A DNA stretch of 62,822 bases from Azohydromonas aeria. Lineage in GTDB: Bacteria; Pseudomonadota; Gammaproteobacteria; Burkholderiales; Burkholderiaceae_C. The translations under genes and the position numbers were made by a program. Where the stretch lies: the NCBI RefSeq assembly GCF_009760915.1, contig NZ_VIDQ01000040.1:1-62822 (forward strand), written 5' to 3'. Within the stretch, counting starts at the first letter, position 1. Every line of letters starts with the position of its first letter. Positions 25,849 through 35,153 of this stretch are shown piece by piece. The notes below the pieces were generated by a model that saw nothing but the letters and a program-made list of their open reading frames with translations, did not search any database and was not told the DNA's origin.

Positions 25849-28493
25849 CCGAGATCTCGCGCGCCGCGCTGTTCGGCAAGCTCGACCCGGTGGCCTACAA
25901 GGCCATCGAGGGCGCCACCGTGTTCTGCAAGCTGCGCGGCAATCCCTGCGTGGAGCTGCAGCACTGGCTGCAGCAGATCCTCAATGCCCCGGACTCGGAC
26001 CTCCACCGCATCGCGCGCCACTACGGGCTCGACGCCTCGGCCCTGGCCGCCGACCTGACCGCGGCACTGGAGCGGCTGCCGTGCGGCGCCGCGGCGGTGG
26101 CGGACCTCTCCAGTTGGGTGGACAAGGCGATGGAGCGGGCATGGATGCACGCCTCGCTCGGCTTCAGCGCCGCGCAGGTGCGCAGCGGCCACCTGCTGGT
26201 GGCACTGTTGAAGTCACCCACGCTGCGTCCAGCGCTGCTGGCGATTTCGCGCCAGTTCGAGCGCGTGCGTGTCGATGAGCTGGTCCGCAACTTCGACGCC
26301 GTGCTCGCCGGCTCGCCCGAAGGCGGGGTGCGTGCCGCTGACGCCGGCGGGGGTGACGCCGCGCCGGGCGAGGCCAGCGGCGCGCTGGCCCCGGCTGCAC
26401 TGGGCCGCCAGGAGGCTCTGCAGCGCTACGCGGTGAACCTCACCGAAAAGGCGCGCAGGGGCGAGCTGGACCCGGTGACGGGGCGCGACGCGGAAATCCG
26501 CCAGGTCATCGACATCCTGCTGCGGCGGCGCCAGAACAACCCGCTGCTCACCGGCGAGGCGGGCGTGGGCAAGACGGCGGTGGTGGAGGGCTTCGCCTTG
26601 CGCGTGGCCGCGGGCGACGTCCCGCCGGCACTGCAGGACGTGTCGGTGCGGGTGCTCGACGTGGGCCTGCTGCAGGCTGGCGCCAGCATGAAGGGCGAGT
26701 TCGAGCACCGGCTGCGCGGTGTCATCGACGAAGTGCAGGCCTCGCCGCAGCCTGTGATCCTGTTCATCGACGAGGCCCACACGCTGGTCGGCGCCGGCGG
26801 CGCCGCGGGGACGGGCGACGCGGCCAACCTGCTCAAGCCCGCGCTGGCGCGCGGAACGCTGCGCACCATCGCCGCCACCACCTGGGCCGAGTACAAGAAG
26901 TACATCGAGAAGGACCCGGCGCTGACGCGTCGCTTCCAGGTGGTGCAGGTGGGCGAGCCCGACGAGGCGCAGGCGGTGTGCATGCTGCGCGGCATCGCGG
27001 GCCTGCTGGAGAAGCACCATGGCGTGGCTCTGCTGGACGAGGCGGTGGAGGCCGCGGTGCGGCTGTCGCACCGCTACATCCCGGCGCGGCAGTTGCCCGA
27101 CAAGGCCGTGAGCCTGCTCGACACCGCCTGCGCCCGCGTGGCCGTGAGCCAGCACGCCACGCCGCCGGCGATGCAGGCCGCGCAGCGCCGCCTGGAGGCC
27201 CTGCAGATGGAGCGCGACGCCCTGGCGCGCGAGCAGGCCATCGGGCTGGACGCGGCCGAGCGGCGGCGCACGGTGGAGGCTGCCATCGACGCCGAGCATG
27301 CCGCGCTGGCCACGCTGCAGCAGCGCCATGCCCAGGAGAAGGCGCTGGTGGAGCGGCTGCTGGTGCTGCGCGAGCAATTGCGCGGACAGCTCGACGCCGA
27401 CGCGCGCGAGCCGCTGCTGGCCGAGCTGGAGCCGCTGCAGTCCTCGCTGCGGGCGCTGCAGGGCGAGGCGCCGCTGATCCTGCCCACCGTGGACGCGCAG
27501 GCGGTCGCGGGGGTGGTGCAGGACTGGACCGGCATTCCCGTGGGCCGCATGGTGCGCAACGAGCTGCAGGCGGTGCTGGCGCTGTCGCAGACGCTGCAGC
27601 GGCGCGTGCTGGGGCAGGAGCCTGCGCTGGACGCCATCGCGCGGCGCATCCAGACCTCGCGCGCGCGGCTTGACAACCCGGACAAGCCCATCGGCGTGTT
27701 CCTGCTGTGCGGTCCCTCGGGCGTGGGCAAGACCGAGACGGCGCTGGCGCTGGCCGAGGCGCTGTACGGCGGCGAGCACAACGTCATCACCATCAACATG
27801 AGCGAGTTCCAGGAGGCGCATACCGTCTCCACGCTCAAGGGCGCGCCGCCGGGCTACGTGGGCTACGGTGAAGGGGGCGTGCTCACCGAGGCAGTGCGGC
27901 GCCGGCCCTACAGCGTGGTGCTGCTCGACGAGGTGGAGAAGGCTCACCCGGACGTGCATGAACTGTTCTTCCAGGTCTTCGACAAGGGCTGGATGGAGGA
28001 CGGCGAAGGTCGCCACATCAACTTCCGCAACGCCGTGATCCTGCTCACCAGCAACGTGGGCAGCGAGCTGATCCTGGAGCGCTGTGCCGACCCGGCGCGG
28101 TTGCCCGAGTCTGAAGCCCTTGCCCGCGCGCTGCGCGAGCCGTTGCTGCGGGTGTTTCCGGCGGCGCTGCTGGGGCGGCTGGTGGTGGTGCCCTACGTGC
28201 CGCTGGACGACGCGCGGCTCTCGGCCATCGTGCGGCTGCAGCTGGAGCGCATTGCGCAGCGCGTGCGCGAGGCGCACGGTGTGCCTTTCGAGTACGGCGA
28301 AGCGGTGGTGGAACTGATCGTCAGCCGCTGCCACGAGGTGGAAAGCGGTGGGCGGGTGGTCGATGCGCTGTTGACCCAGACCGTGCTGCCGGCGGTCAGC
28401 CGCGAGCTGCTGTCCCGGCTGTCCGAGGGGCGCTTGCTGCGGCGGGTCAAGCTCACAGCGAGCGAAGACGAGTTTGCCTACGACTTCGACTGA
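25845..28493 (+). CDS. clpV: T6SS AAA+ ATPase ClpV (TssH)
   Basis: ClpV disassembles contracted TssBC sheaths; 882 residues. It has an N-domain (1-150, starting EISRAALFGKLDPVAYKAIE), first Walker A GEAGVGKT (237-244), Walker B ILFIDEAH, and a middle coiled coil (about 430-560). The second Walker A is GPSGVGKT (near 620) with VVLLDEVEKAH, and there is a ClpB-type C-domain. Two complete ATPase sites are present. ATG 25845 overlaps the tssG stop. The gene ends in a TGACTTTCGA sequence that forms the next common element. Confidence 0.97.
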   Translation: MTEISRAALFGKLDPVAYKAIEGATVFCKLRGNPCVELQHWLQQILNAPDSDLHRIARHYGLDASALAADLTAALERLPCGAAAVADLSSWVDKAMERAWMHASLGFSAAQVRSGHLLVALLKSPTLRPALLAISRQFERVRVDELVRNFDAVLAGSPEGGVRAADAGGGDAAPGEASGALAPAALGRQEALQRYAVNLTEKARRGELDPVTGRDAEIRQVIDILLRRRQNNPLLTGEAGVGKTAVVEGFALRVAAGDVPPALQDVSVRVLDVGLLQAGASMKGEFEHRLRGVIDEVQASPQPVILFIDEAHTLVGAGGAAGTGDAANLLKPALARGTLRTIAATTWAEYKKYIEKDPALTRRFQVVQVGEPDEAQAVCMLRGIAGLLEKHHGVALLDEAVEAAVRLSHRYIPARQLPDKAVSLLDTACARVAVSQHATPPAMQAAQRRLEALQMERDALAREQAIGLDAAERRRTVEAAIDAEHAALATLQQRHAQEKALVERLLVLREQLRGQLDADAREPLLAELEPLQSSLRALQGEAPLILPTVDAQAVAGVVQDWTGIPVGRMVRNELQAVLALSQTLQRRVLGQEPALDAIARRIQTSRARLDNPDKPIGVFLLCGPSGVGKTETALALAEALYGGEHNVITINMSEFQEAHTVSTLKGAPPGYVGYGEGGVLTEAVRRRPYSVVLLDEVEKAHPDVHELFFQVFDKGWMEDGEGRHINFRNAVILLTSNVGSELILERCADPARLPESEALARALREPLLRVFPAALLGRLVVVPYVPLDDARLSAIVRLQLERIAQRVREAHGVPFEYGEAVVELIVSRCHEVESGGRVVDALLTQTVLPAVSRELLSRLSEGRLLRRVKLTASEDEFAYDFD

Positions 28494-28506
28494 CTTTCGA
28501 CGGAAT
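28490..28506 (+). promoter_or_regulatory. T6SS common element, copy before the secreted unknown
   Basis: CTGACTTTCGACGGAAT overlaps the clpV stop codon and lies 61 bp before the next start. It keeps TGACTTTCG but departs at the first base and in the right half. Confidence 0.4.
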
Positions 28507-28550
28507 GACTGCCGCCGCCGTTTCAACTATCAGACATCAGGAGCCATTCC

Positions 28551-30104
28551 ATGTCGCCATCTCGACGGGTTGCATGTGCGGTGTTCTGTGGCGTGCTGAT
28601 GTCGGCGCACGACGCGATCGGCCAATTGCCGCCTGGGGTAAGCACGTCGGACGTTGCCGCGGCGCAGTTGCCGCGCCCAAGCGTCGTGCCGGGCGAACTG
28701 CCGCGTCCGTGTCCTCCGGACGCGGCTCGGCGCTATGGCGCACCAGTCGCAGACCTACGTTTCGCGTCCGAGGATGTGCGTGCCGCTCTGGAGCCTTTCG
28801 CACGTCTGACGTTGCTGGCCTGGGCACGCAAGAATTTCGGCTACAGGAACGACGCCTGCATGGAAATGGACTACATCGTCCGAAAGTTCCAGGCCGCCAC
28901 CGGCAGCGACGTGACCGGCGCGTTGAGCGCTGCGGACGTGCAGCGGTTGGCCCATTCCCTCCAGGCCGGCCGGCAGGGCATCCGCCGCGAGGCGGCCGAC
29001 ATGCCTCGCGGTGCCGTGGACTTCATGCCCCGCGGAACCAGCGATTTGCGCCTGGGCTGCACGTCGCGCATGCACACGGCGGCGGCCCAGTTGCGCCAGA
29101 CCGTCCTGGAACGCGTGATGGCGCTGCCGCCGTCAATGCGCCGTTCGGGCGTCACGGAGGCCGTGGAGCGGGACGTGAAGGCACAGCTGCTGGCCGTCGC
29201 TCCCCAGTGGGCCGACCTGTGGCAACGCCAGCCGCTGATGCAGGAGTGGGCTCGCCGCAACGATTGCAACAGCGACCTGCGCTTCATGGTCGAGCACTGG
29301 CAGATTGCACTCGGCTTGGCGCCCAATGCACTGGATACGCAGGCGATTCCACGCACCCTGGAGGTCGTCGAGCAGGCCGAGACGCAGGCGCGGCAGTACA
29401 CCGGCGAACAGAACCGCCGCTTCGCCGCCGAGGCGGTCAGCAGCGGCGAGGCTGCGAAGGCACGGGTCTGGTCGCTGGACGAACTCTCCGGCCGCACGCA
29501 GCTGCGCAGCGTGTTGGCGCAAATGCCCGCAGCCTTTTGTGGTGCCCAGGGATCGGTCGTGACCTGCCGCAAGGTCGGCGCTTGCGATGCGGAGTCCGCC
29601 GAACTGCATACGGCTGAGGCCGCCGCACGCTGGACGCGGCTTGCGGCCAATCCGCTCGATCTTCGGGTGACGCCGGGTCGCGGGGAGGCCGGCATGCGGG
29701 TGCAGGCAGCCCAGGCGGCGCTGGCACGCTGCGAGGCGAAGAGCCCGTACAGCGCCGCTGCGCAATCGCGCATCCGATTTGCAGGGCTGGATGTGTCCTC
29801 CGTTCGGCTGCACTTCAATACCGCAGGGCTTACGACGGCGACTTTCGAGATCAATGGCGATGCCGAGCCCGCGCGTGCGCACTTGACGCGCATCTATGGC
29901 CGCCATGAGACTCAGCAAGAGGTCCGCACGCGTCCCCGCGTCGTGCTCCTGCCAGGCCCGGCGCCAGCTGACGGCAGCGGTCCGGCGCAGATGCAGCCAG
30001 ACGTCATTCCTGAGAATTACTCGGTGACGCGCTACATCTGGAACGGGCCCAAGGTGCGAATTGAGGAATCCTCAGGCACCTTCGAGATGCGATTTTCCGA
30101 ATAG
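28551..30104 (+). CDS. secreted protein of unknown function in T6SS locus
   Basis: A 517-residue exported protein with a Sec-type N-terminus (SPSRRVACAVFCGVLMSAHD, cleavage perhaps after AIG). It has scattered cysteines (ACMEMD, LGCTSRM, NDCNSD, FCGAQG, TCRKVGACD) that could form disulphides in the periplasm. A helical part (about 80-330) is followed by a C-terminal part where a DUF-like beta fold (RIRFAGLDVSSVRLHFNTAG) is possible. No family recognised. GC is visibly lower than in tss genes. It lies between clpV and vgrG, where accessory or effector-related genes are common. Confidence 0.75.
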   Translation: MSPSRRVACAVFCGVLMSAHDAIGQLPPGVSTSDVAAAQLPRPSVVPGELPRPCPPDAARRYGAPVADLRFASEDVRAALEPFARLTLLAWARKNFGYRNDACMEMDYIVRKFQAATGSDVTGALSAADVQRLAHSLQAGRQGIRREAADMPRGAVDFMPRGTSDLRLGCTSRMHTAAAQLRQTVLERVMALPPSMRRSGVTEAVERDVKAQLLAVAPQWADLWQRQPLMQEWARRNDCNSDLRFMVEHWQIALGLAPNALDTQAIPRTLEVVEQAETQARQYTGEQNRRFAAEAVSSGEAAKARVWSLDELSGRTQLRSVLAQMPAAFCGAQGSVVTCRKVGACDAESAELHTAEAAARWTRLAANPLDLRVTPGRGEAGMRVQAAQAALARCEAKSPYSAAAQSRIRFAGLDVSSVRLHFNTAGLTTATFEINGDAEPARAHLTRIYGRHETQQEVRTRPRVVLLPGPAPADGSGPAQMQPDVIPENYSVTRYIWNGPKVRIEESSGTFEMRFSE

Positions 30105-30223
30105 CGGCTCCATGTCCAGGAGCAACAAGGACTTCGCCCTGCGCATCGTTGCGCATGCAACTTAACCACATCCTGGCCGCATGGTCATGGGCTCGTGTGC
30201 TGAGGTGGACCGGTGGCCCACCT

Positions 30224-30238
30224 TGGCACGGCTTGTGC
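30224..30238 (+). promoter_or_regulatory. sigma-54-like promoter before vgrG
   Basis: TGGCACGGCTTGTGC keeps the full TGGCACG -24 block and the GC of -12 with correct spacing, but has GTGC in place of TTGC. It lies 102 bp upstream of vgrG in a 235-bp gap with no gene. T6SS hcp/vgrG units are sigma-54-controlled in some bacteria, but no matching activator lies in the locus. Confidence 0.4.
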
Positions 30239-30290
30239 GCCCGCCGGAACGCTGGCCGGCCATCGAAGCACAGGACTGCCCGCGTGCCCG

Positions 30291-30307
30291 GTGACTTTGG
30301 TCCCTTC
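30291..30307 (+). promoter_or_regulatory. T6SS common element, vgrG copy
   Basis: GTGACTTTGGTCCCTTC, 49 bp before the vgrG ATG. It fits the consensus GTGACTTTSGTCCRTTG at all but two positions. Confidence 0.6.
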
Positions 30308-30339
30308 TCCCGGCGCTGGGGCTTCCATAGCGTGGGCGC

Positions 30340-32619
30340 ATGAACCAGGCCGTGTCCGCCAAAGTGCTCAGCCCCTGTCGGCTCCACACGCCGCTGGAGT
30401 CGGACCTGCTGCTGGCGGGATGCGTGGCACGCGAGGGCCTGAGCCGTCTGGGCGAGACCGAGCTCACGCTGCGCAGCGAGACGAAAGACATCGATCCGGA
30501 CACGCTGCTGGGCAAGCCCGTGGGCCTGGCGATCGACTTCGGTGCCGAGGCTGCGCCGCGCCACGTGCACGGCATCGTCACTCGCTTTGCGCACGGCGGC
30601 TTCGAGGGCCGACACTTCGTCTACCGCATGACGCTGCGGCCGTGGCTGTGGCTGCTCACGCGTACCCGCGACTGCCGCGTGTTCCAGGATCTGAGCGTGC
30701 CCGACATCGTCAAGACGGTGTTCCAGGACCACCCGATGGCGAACTTCGAATTCAGGTTGTTCCGCAGCTACCGGGTGTGGGGCTACTGCGTGCAGTACCG
30801 CGAGAGCGACTTCAACTTCGTGGCGCGGCTGCTGGAGCACGAAGGCATCTACTGGTGGTTCGAGCATGCCGAGGCAGCACACAAGCTTGTGCTGTGCGAC
30901 GCCGCCAGCGCGCATGACGCGGCCCCGGGCTGCGAGGTGCTGCCCTTCATCGCCAGCGCGGCGCAGGCGCCGCCGGGACGGGAGTACGTGGGCGAGTGGC
31001 GGTCCTCGCGTGGCATCAAGCCGGGCAAGGTCGTCATCACCGACTACGACTTCAAGCGCCCCTCGGCCTCGCTGCTTACCGACCAGGCGCGCGCGCGCAG
31101 CTATGACCTGTGCGACGCCGAGGTGTTCGACTATCCCGGCGGTTACCGCCAGAGCGGCGACGGGGCCCAGTACGTGGAAGACCGGCTCGACGAGATCCAG
31201 AGTGGCTTCGAGGTCTTCAGCGCTGCCACCAACGCCCAGGGCGTGCGCGCGGGCTGCCTGCTGGCACTGGAGCGCCATGCGCGCGAGGACCAGAACGCGC
31301 AATACCTGGTGACGGCCACCACGCTGGAAGTGGAGTTGCCTGCGCATGAGGCCGCGGGCGGCCAGGCGCGGCTGGACTGTCGCTTCGAAGCCATTCCCGC
31401 CGCGCAGCAGTTCCGCCCGCCGCGGCGCAGCGTGAAACCCTGCGTGCCCGGGCCGCAAACGGCCGTGGTCACCGGGCCGGCCGGCGAGGAGATCTTCACC
31501 GACGAGTACGGCCGGGTGAAGGTGCAGTTCCACTGGGACCGGCGCGGGCAGCGCGACGAGAAGAGCTCGTGCTGGGTCAGCGTCGCGCAGCCCTGGGCCG
31601 GCGCCAACTTCGGCGGCGTGGCCATCCCGCGCATCGGCCAGGAGGTCATCGTCGGCTTCCTCGACGGCGATCCCGACCGCCCCATCGTCATCGGCCGCGC
31701 CTACAACGGCCAGAACATGCCGCCCTGGGAATTGCCGGCCAGCGCCACGCAAAGCGGCATCCTTACCCGCTCCAGCAAGGGTGGGGCGTACGCCAACGCC
31801 AACGCCCTGCGCTTCGAGGACAAGAAGGGCGCGGAGCAGCTGTGGCTGCACGCGGAGAAGAACCAGGACGTCGAGGTCGAGAACGACGAGACGCACTGGG
31901 TCGGCCACGACCGCGCCAAGACCGTCGACCACGACGAGACCACCCACGTCAAGCACGACCGTACCGAGACGGTGGACCACAACGAGACCATCACCATCGG
32001 CGTGGACCGCACCGAGAAGGTCGGCAGCAACGAAGCCATCAGCATTGGCAACAATCGAAGCGAGAATGTGGTTGCCAATGAAACCATTTCCATCGGCGGC
32101 AACCGCAGCATCACCGTCAGCGGCAGCGAGACGGCCGCGGTGGCGATGCAGCGCACGCACGCGGTGGGCATCAACGAGACCATCACCGTGGGCGCGGCGC
32201 AGGAGATCGCCGTCGGCGCCGCGCAGGTGGTCGCGGTGGGCGCGGTGCAGACGATCACGGTGGGGGCCAACCAGTCCACCAGCGTGGGCGCGAACCAGAG
32301 CACGCAGGTGTCGGCCAACCAGAGCACCAGCGTGGGCGCCAATCGCAGCGTGAACGTCACGGGAGCGCAGAGCACCAGCGTGGGCAAGGGCCGCAACACC
32401 TCGGTGGCCGAGGGCGACACGCTCAAGGTGGGCAAGAGCCTGGTGATCGACGCGGGCGATGCCGTGACCATCACCACCGGCAGCGCCAGCCTGAGCATGA
32501 AGAAGGACGGCACCATCGTGCTCAAGGGCAAGGACATCACGATCGAGGGCTCGGGAAAGATCAACGTCAAGGCCTCGGGCGACGTGATCGTCAAGGGCTC
32601 CAAGATCCTGCAGAACTGA
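30340..32619 (+). CDS. vgrG: T6SS spike protein VgrG (TssI)
   Basis: VgrG spike, 759 residues, trimeric tip of the Hcp tube. The gp27-like part (about 1-370) includes YRVWGYCVQYRESDFNFVAR and EGIYWWFEH. The gp5 OB-fold has EIFTDEYGRVKVQFHWDRRG and SCWVSVAQPWAG. The C-terminal needle (about 490-750) is a long run of short repeats, first DHDETTHVKHDRTETV-like and then NQSTSVGANQS-like. It ends in a DUF2345-like VIVKGSKILQN and has no fused enzymatic domain. It heads a cargo operon of adaptors, effectors and immunity-like genes. Confidence 0.96.
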   Translation: MNQAVSAKVLSPCRLHTPLESDLLLAGCVAREGLSRLGETELTLRSETKDIDPDTLLGKPVGLAIDFGAEAAPRHVHGIVTRFAHGGFEGRHFVYRMTLRPWLWLLTRTRDCRVFQDLSVPDIVKTVFQDHPMANFEFRLFRSYRVWGYCVQYRESDFNFVARLLEHEGIYWWFEHAEAAHKLVLCDAASAHDAAPGCEVLPFIASAAQAPPGREYVGEWRSSRGIKPGKVVITDYDFKRPSASLLTDQARARSYDLCDAEVFDYPGGYRQSGDGAQYVEDRLDEIQSGFEVFSAATNAQGVRAGCLLALERHAREDQNAQYLVTATTLEVELPAHEAAGGQARLDCRFEAIPAAQQFRPPRRSVKPCVPGPQTAVVTGPAGEEIFTDEYGRVKVQFHWDRRGQRDEKSSCWVSVAQPWAGANFGGVAIPRIGQEVIVGFLDGDPDRPIVIGRAYNGQNMPPWELPASATQSGILTRSSKGGAYANANALRFEDKKGAEQLWLHAEKNQDVEVENDETHWVGHDRAKTVDHDETTHVKHDRTETVDHNETITIGVDRTEKVGSNEAISIGNNRSENVVANETISIGGNRSITVSGSETAAVAMQRTHAVGINETITVGAAQEIAVGAAQVVAVGAVQTITVGANQSTSVGANQSTQVSANQSTSVGANRSVNVTGAQSTSVGKGRNTSVAEGDTLKVGKSLVIDAGDAVTITTGSASLSMKKDGTIVLKGKDITIEGSGKINVKASGDVIVKGSKILQN

Positions 32620-32640
32620 AGCGGACATGGGGGGTGAACC

Positions 32641-33084
32641 ATGGGCAGCCGGGAAAGCTTCGAAACCTGGGCATTGCCGGCGGTGCACCTCGGCGAGTTG
32701 ATCGCGCTGGTCGACGAGGGCGCGACGGCGCTGGTGATCGACCCGCTGCACCCCGAGGCGCCGGCGCGGCGGGCGCGCACGGTGGTGGACCTGCAGGCCG
32801 TGCACATCGGTCGCAGCGTGGTGCTGGCGTTCGAGGGCGGTGACCCCGCTCGTCCCATCGTGATGGGCGTACTGCGCGGCGGTCCGGAACTGCCCGCGCC
32901 GCTGAAGGTCGAGGGCGACGGGCAACGCATGCTCGTCAGTGCCCAAGGGCAGCTCGTGCTGCGCTGCGGCAAGGCCAGCATCACGCTCACGCGCGCCGGC
33001 AAGGTGCTGATTGAAGGCACCTACCTGCTGACTCGCTCCACCGGCGTCAACCGCATCCAGGGCGGTTCGGTGCAGCTCAACTGA
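32641..33084 (+). CDS. DUF6484-type T6SS accessory protein
   Basis: A 147-residue protein with a beta-rich OB-like segment (ARTVVDLQAVHIGRSVVLAF then PIVMGVLRG) and a short needle-like tail (KASITLTRAGKVLIEGTYLL, then NRIQGGSVQLN) resembling the end of VgrG/DUF2345. It matches my memory of DUF6484 proteins found next to vgrG and DUF2169 genes. Probably part of the spike or an adaptor for cargo. It starts 21 bp after vgrG. Role inferred from position. Confidence 0.75.
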   Translation: MGSRESFETWALPAVHLGELIALVDEGATALVIDPLHPEAPARRARTVVDLQAVHIGRSVVLAFEGGDPARPIVMGVLRGGPELPAPLKVEGDGQRMLVSAQGQLVLRCGKASITLTRAGKVLIEGTYLLTRSTGVNRIQGGSVQLN

Positions 33085-33098
33085 GGAGGAGGACGCCC

Positions 33099-33578
33099 AT
33101 GGCCACCGCGCAGCAAGCCAGCGAGTTCCGGAACAGCGTGATTAAGCCTACGTTGCTGAAGATCGGGCTGTGGACTCCAGCGGCCGAGGAACTGCTGTTG
33201 GGTACCGCCCTCAAGGAAAGCGGCCTGCAGTTCCGCCGGCAAATCGGTGGCGGTCCGGCGCGCGGCCTGTTCCAGATGGAGCCAGCCACGCACGACGACA
33301 TCTGGAAGAACTTCCTGAAATACCGTGCCAAGCTGGCGGACCAGATCCTGGGGCTGCGCGCTTCGCCCGGCGCTGACGCCATCCAGGAGCTGACCGACAA
33401 CGACGTTTATGCCGCGGGCATGGCCCGGGTGCACTACCTGCGTGCACCCGCGGCGCTGCCGGCGGCTGGCAACGTGCAGGCCATGGCGGCGTACTGGAAG
33501 CAGCACTACAACACCGTCCTCGGGGCCGGCACGGTGCAGGGCTACGTGGACGCGTGGAACGCGGTTTTTGGGGCATGA
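33099..33578 (+). CDS. lysozyme-like (transglycosylase-fold) putative T6SS effector
   Basis: A 159-residue protein without a signal peptide. The pattern GTALKESG (Glu40) followed by GPARGLFQMEPATHDDIW is that of phage tail lysozymes and SLT-type transglycosylases: a catalytic Glu and a GLFQ(I/M) substrate-groove motif. Secretion-free N-terminus plus vgrG linkage suits a peptidoglycan-degrading effector delivered to target periplasm, or a wall-clearing enzyme used by the spike itself. The next gene overlaps it by four bases (ATGA) and encodes an exported protein. Confidence 0.65.
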   Translation: MATAQQASEFRNSVIKPTLLKIGLWTPAAEELLLGTALKESGLQFRRQIGGGPARGLFQMEPATHDDIWKNFLKYRAKLADQILGLRASPGADAIQELTDNDVYAAGMARVHYLRAPAALPAAGNVQAMAAYWKQHYNTVLGAGTVQGYVDAWNAVFGA

Positions 33579-34030
33579 GCAAGCGCGGGACGTGGAGCGG
33601 CCTGCTTGGCCTGGCCGCCCTGGCCCTGCCGCCGGTGGTGGCTGCCCATGGCGACAGCGGCGAAGGGGCTGCCGTGGCGACGCTGGCGCGCGCGGCCATC
33701 GTGGCCGTGGAGCCGGCGGCCGGCCTCACGCGCGAGGCCTTCGGCGAGCGCTGGGGCCAGTTCGAGATCCAGGTGCGCCGGCAGGATTTCCCGGTGCCGG
33801 CGCCGCACTGCCGGCGCCACGTGATCCTGCGCGTGCCCGCCGTCGCGCCCGATGCGCCCGGACGCGAACAGCAGCTGGAGCAGCGCTGGACGCTGTACCG
33901 GCAGGCGCTGGCCGTGCAGGCCGGGCGCGAGGCGGCGCTGCAGGTGCCGCTGGACCTGTCGCTCTACACCGAGCGCTCGGACGGGAAGGTGGCGCTGCGC
34001 TACTGCAACGCCTACGCCCGGCTGCGCTGA
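33575..34030 (+). CDS. exported protein, possible immunity to the lysozyme-like effector
   Basis: A 151-residue protein with a clean signal peptide (LLGLAALALPPVVAAHG) and two cysteines that could pair (PHCRRH and RYCNAY). No known family. It overlaps the lysozyme-like gene by ATGA, the typical tight coupling of an effector-immunity pair. A periplasmic location is where protection from a peptidoglycan hydrolase would be needed. Immunity function is inference only. Confidence 0.6.
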   Translation: MSKRGTWSGLLGLAALALPPVVAAHGDSGEGAAVATLARAAIVAVEPAAGLTREAFGERWGQFEIQVRRQDFPVPAPHCRRHVILRVPAVAPDAPGREQQLEQRWTLYRQALAVQAGREAALQVPLDLSLYTERSDGKVALRYCNAYARLR

Positions 34031-34043
34031 AGCCGCCGCGACG

Positions 34044-35153
34044 ATGGAACTGGTCAACGCCACCCGCATGGTCGCCGGCTACACCATGGGCCTGGAGCCC
34101 AGCGGGCGCGAACTGCTCGTCGTCGTGATCAAGGGCACCTTCGTGCTGCCCAGGCCGGGCGAGGCGGTGCACTTGCACGAGGAACAGCAGCCGCTGGTGA
34201 TGGCCGACACCTTCAGCGGGGAGCCAGGCTTCAGCGCGCCGGTGCACGAGGTGGACTTTGCGCCGCGCAAGCCCGCCTGCGACGTGCTGCTGCTGGGCAG
34301 CGCCCACGCGCCCGCGGGCCGCGCCGTCACGCGCTTGTCCGTGGGCCTGCGCGTGGGGACGATGCACAAGCAGTTCGAGGTGGTGGGCGACCGCGTGTGG
34401 GAAGCTGGCGTGTCGGGCATCCGCCCTTCGGCGCCGCGGCCCTTCGTGCGCATGCCCATTTCCTACGACGTCGCCTTCGGCGGTGCCGACCGCGAGCCCG
34501 AGGATCCGGCCGAGCACGATGCCTACGGGCCCAACCCGGTGGGCCGCGGCTGGCGCAAGCACCTCAAGAGCGCCTGGGTGGACGGCCGGCCCCTGCCCAA
34601 CACCGAGGCGGCGGGCGAGCCGGTGAGCTGGCCGGCGGGGCGCTATCGGCCCATGGCCTTCGGGCCGCTGGGGCGGGGCTGGCCGGCGCGCCTGCAATAC
34701 GCCGGAACCTATGGTGAACAATGGCTGGCCGAGGATTTTCCGTTCCTCCCGAAGAATTTTGACGCTCGCTATTTCCAGGCAGCTCCGCTGGATCAGCAGA
34801 TACCGCATCCGAACCGACTGCTGGAAGTGGTTCTGGCTCATTTGACAGCGGATGGAATGCGCCATTTCCTGCTGCCGTATTACGAGGCGCCTGTATACGT
34901 CTACCCCAAGAGGGGTGAACGGGAAAATCACGCCGTGGTGCTGGACACCATTGTTTTCGAACCGGATGCTGAACGTTTTTCCATGACGTGGAGGATGGTC
35001 AGACCGATTCGCAAGAGCATTTTCGAATTGGCGGAGGTCCATGTGGGCAGAATGATGCGCCCCTCCGTTCTGGCGCGGCAAAAAGGATCGGCGCCAATGC
35101 CCATCAAGATCCTGCCGTCGGACGCCGAAGAAGCAGCTGACGAAGCGAAATGA
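34044..35153 (+). CDS. DUF2169 T6SS effector adaptor
   Basis: DUF2169 family protein, 369 residues, a cargo adaptor that links a PAAR-like effector to VgrG. The family blocks are TRMVAGYTMGLEP, LLVVVIKGTFVLP, PISYDVAFGGADRE and PNPVGRGW, and in the second half GTYGEQWLAEDFPFLPKNFD. Base composition changes inside the gene: up to about 34,690 it is very GC-rich, afterwards clearly lower with A/T third positions. The break is near residue 217. The next gene overlaps it (ATGA). The switch suggests recombination within the adaptor. Confidence 0.9.
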   Translation: MELVNATRMVAGYTMGLEPSGRELLVVVIKGTFVLPRPGEAVHLHEEQQPLVMADTFSGEPGFSAPVHEVDFAPRKPACDVLLLGSAHAPAGRAVTRLSVGLRVGTMHKQFEVVGDRVWEAGVSGIRPSAPRPFVRMPISYDVAFGGADREPEDPAEHDAYGPNPVGRGWRKHLKSAWVDGRPLPNTEAAGEPVSWPAGRYRPMAFGPLGRGWPARLQYAGTYGEQWLAEDFPFLPKNFDARYFQAAPLDQQIPHPNRLLEVVLAHLTADGMRHFLLPYYEAPVYVYPKRGERENHAVVLDTIVFEPDAERFSMTWRMVRPIRKSIFELAEVHVGRMMRPSVLARQKGSAPMPIKILPSDAEEAADEAK

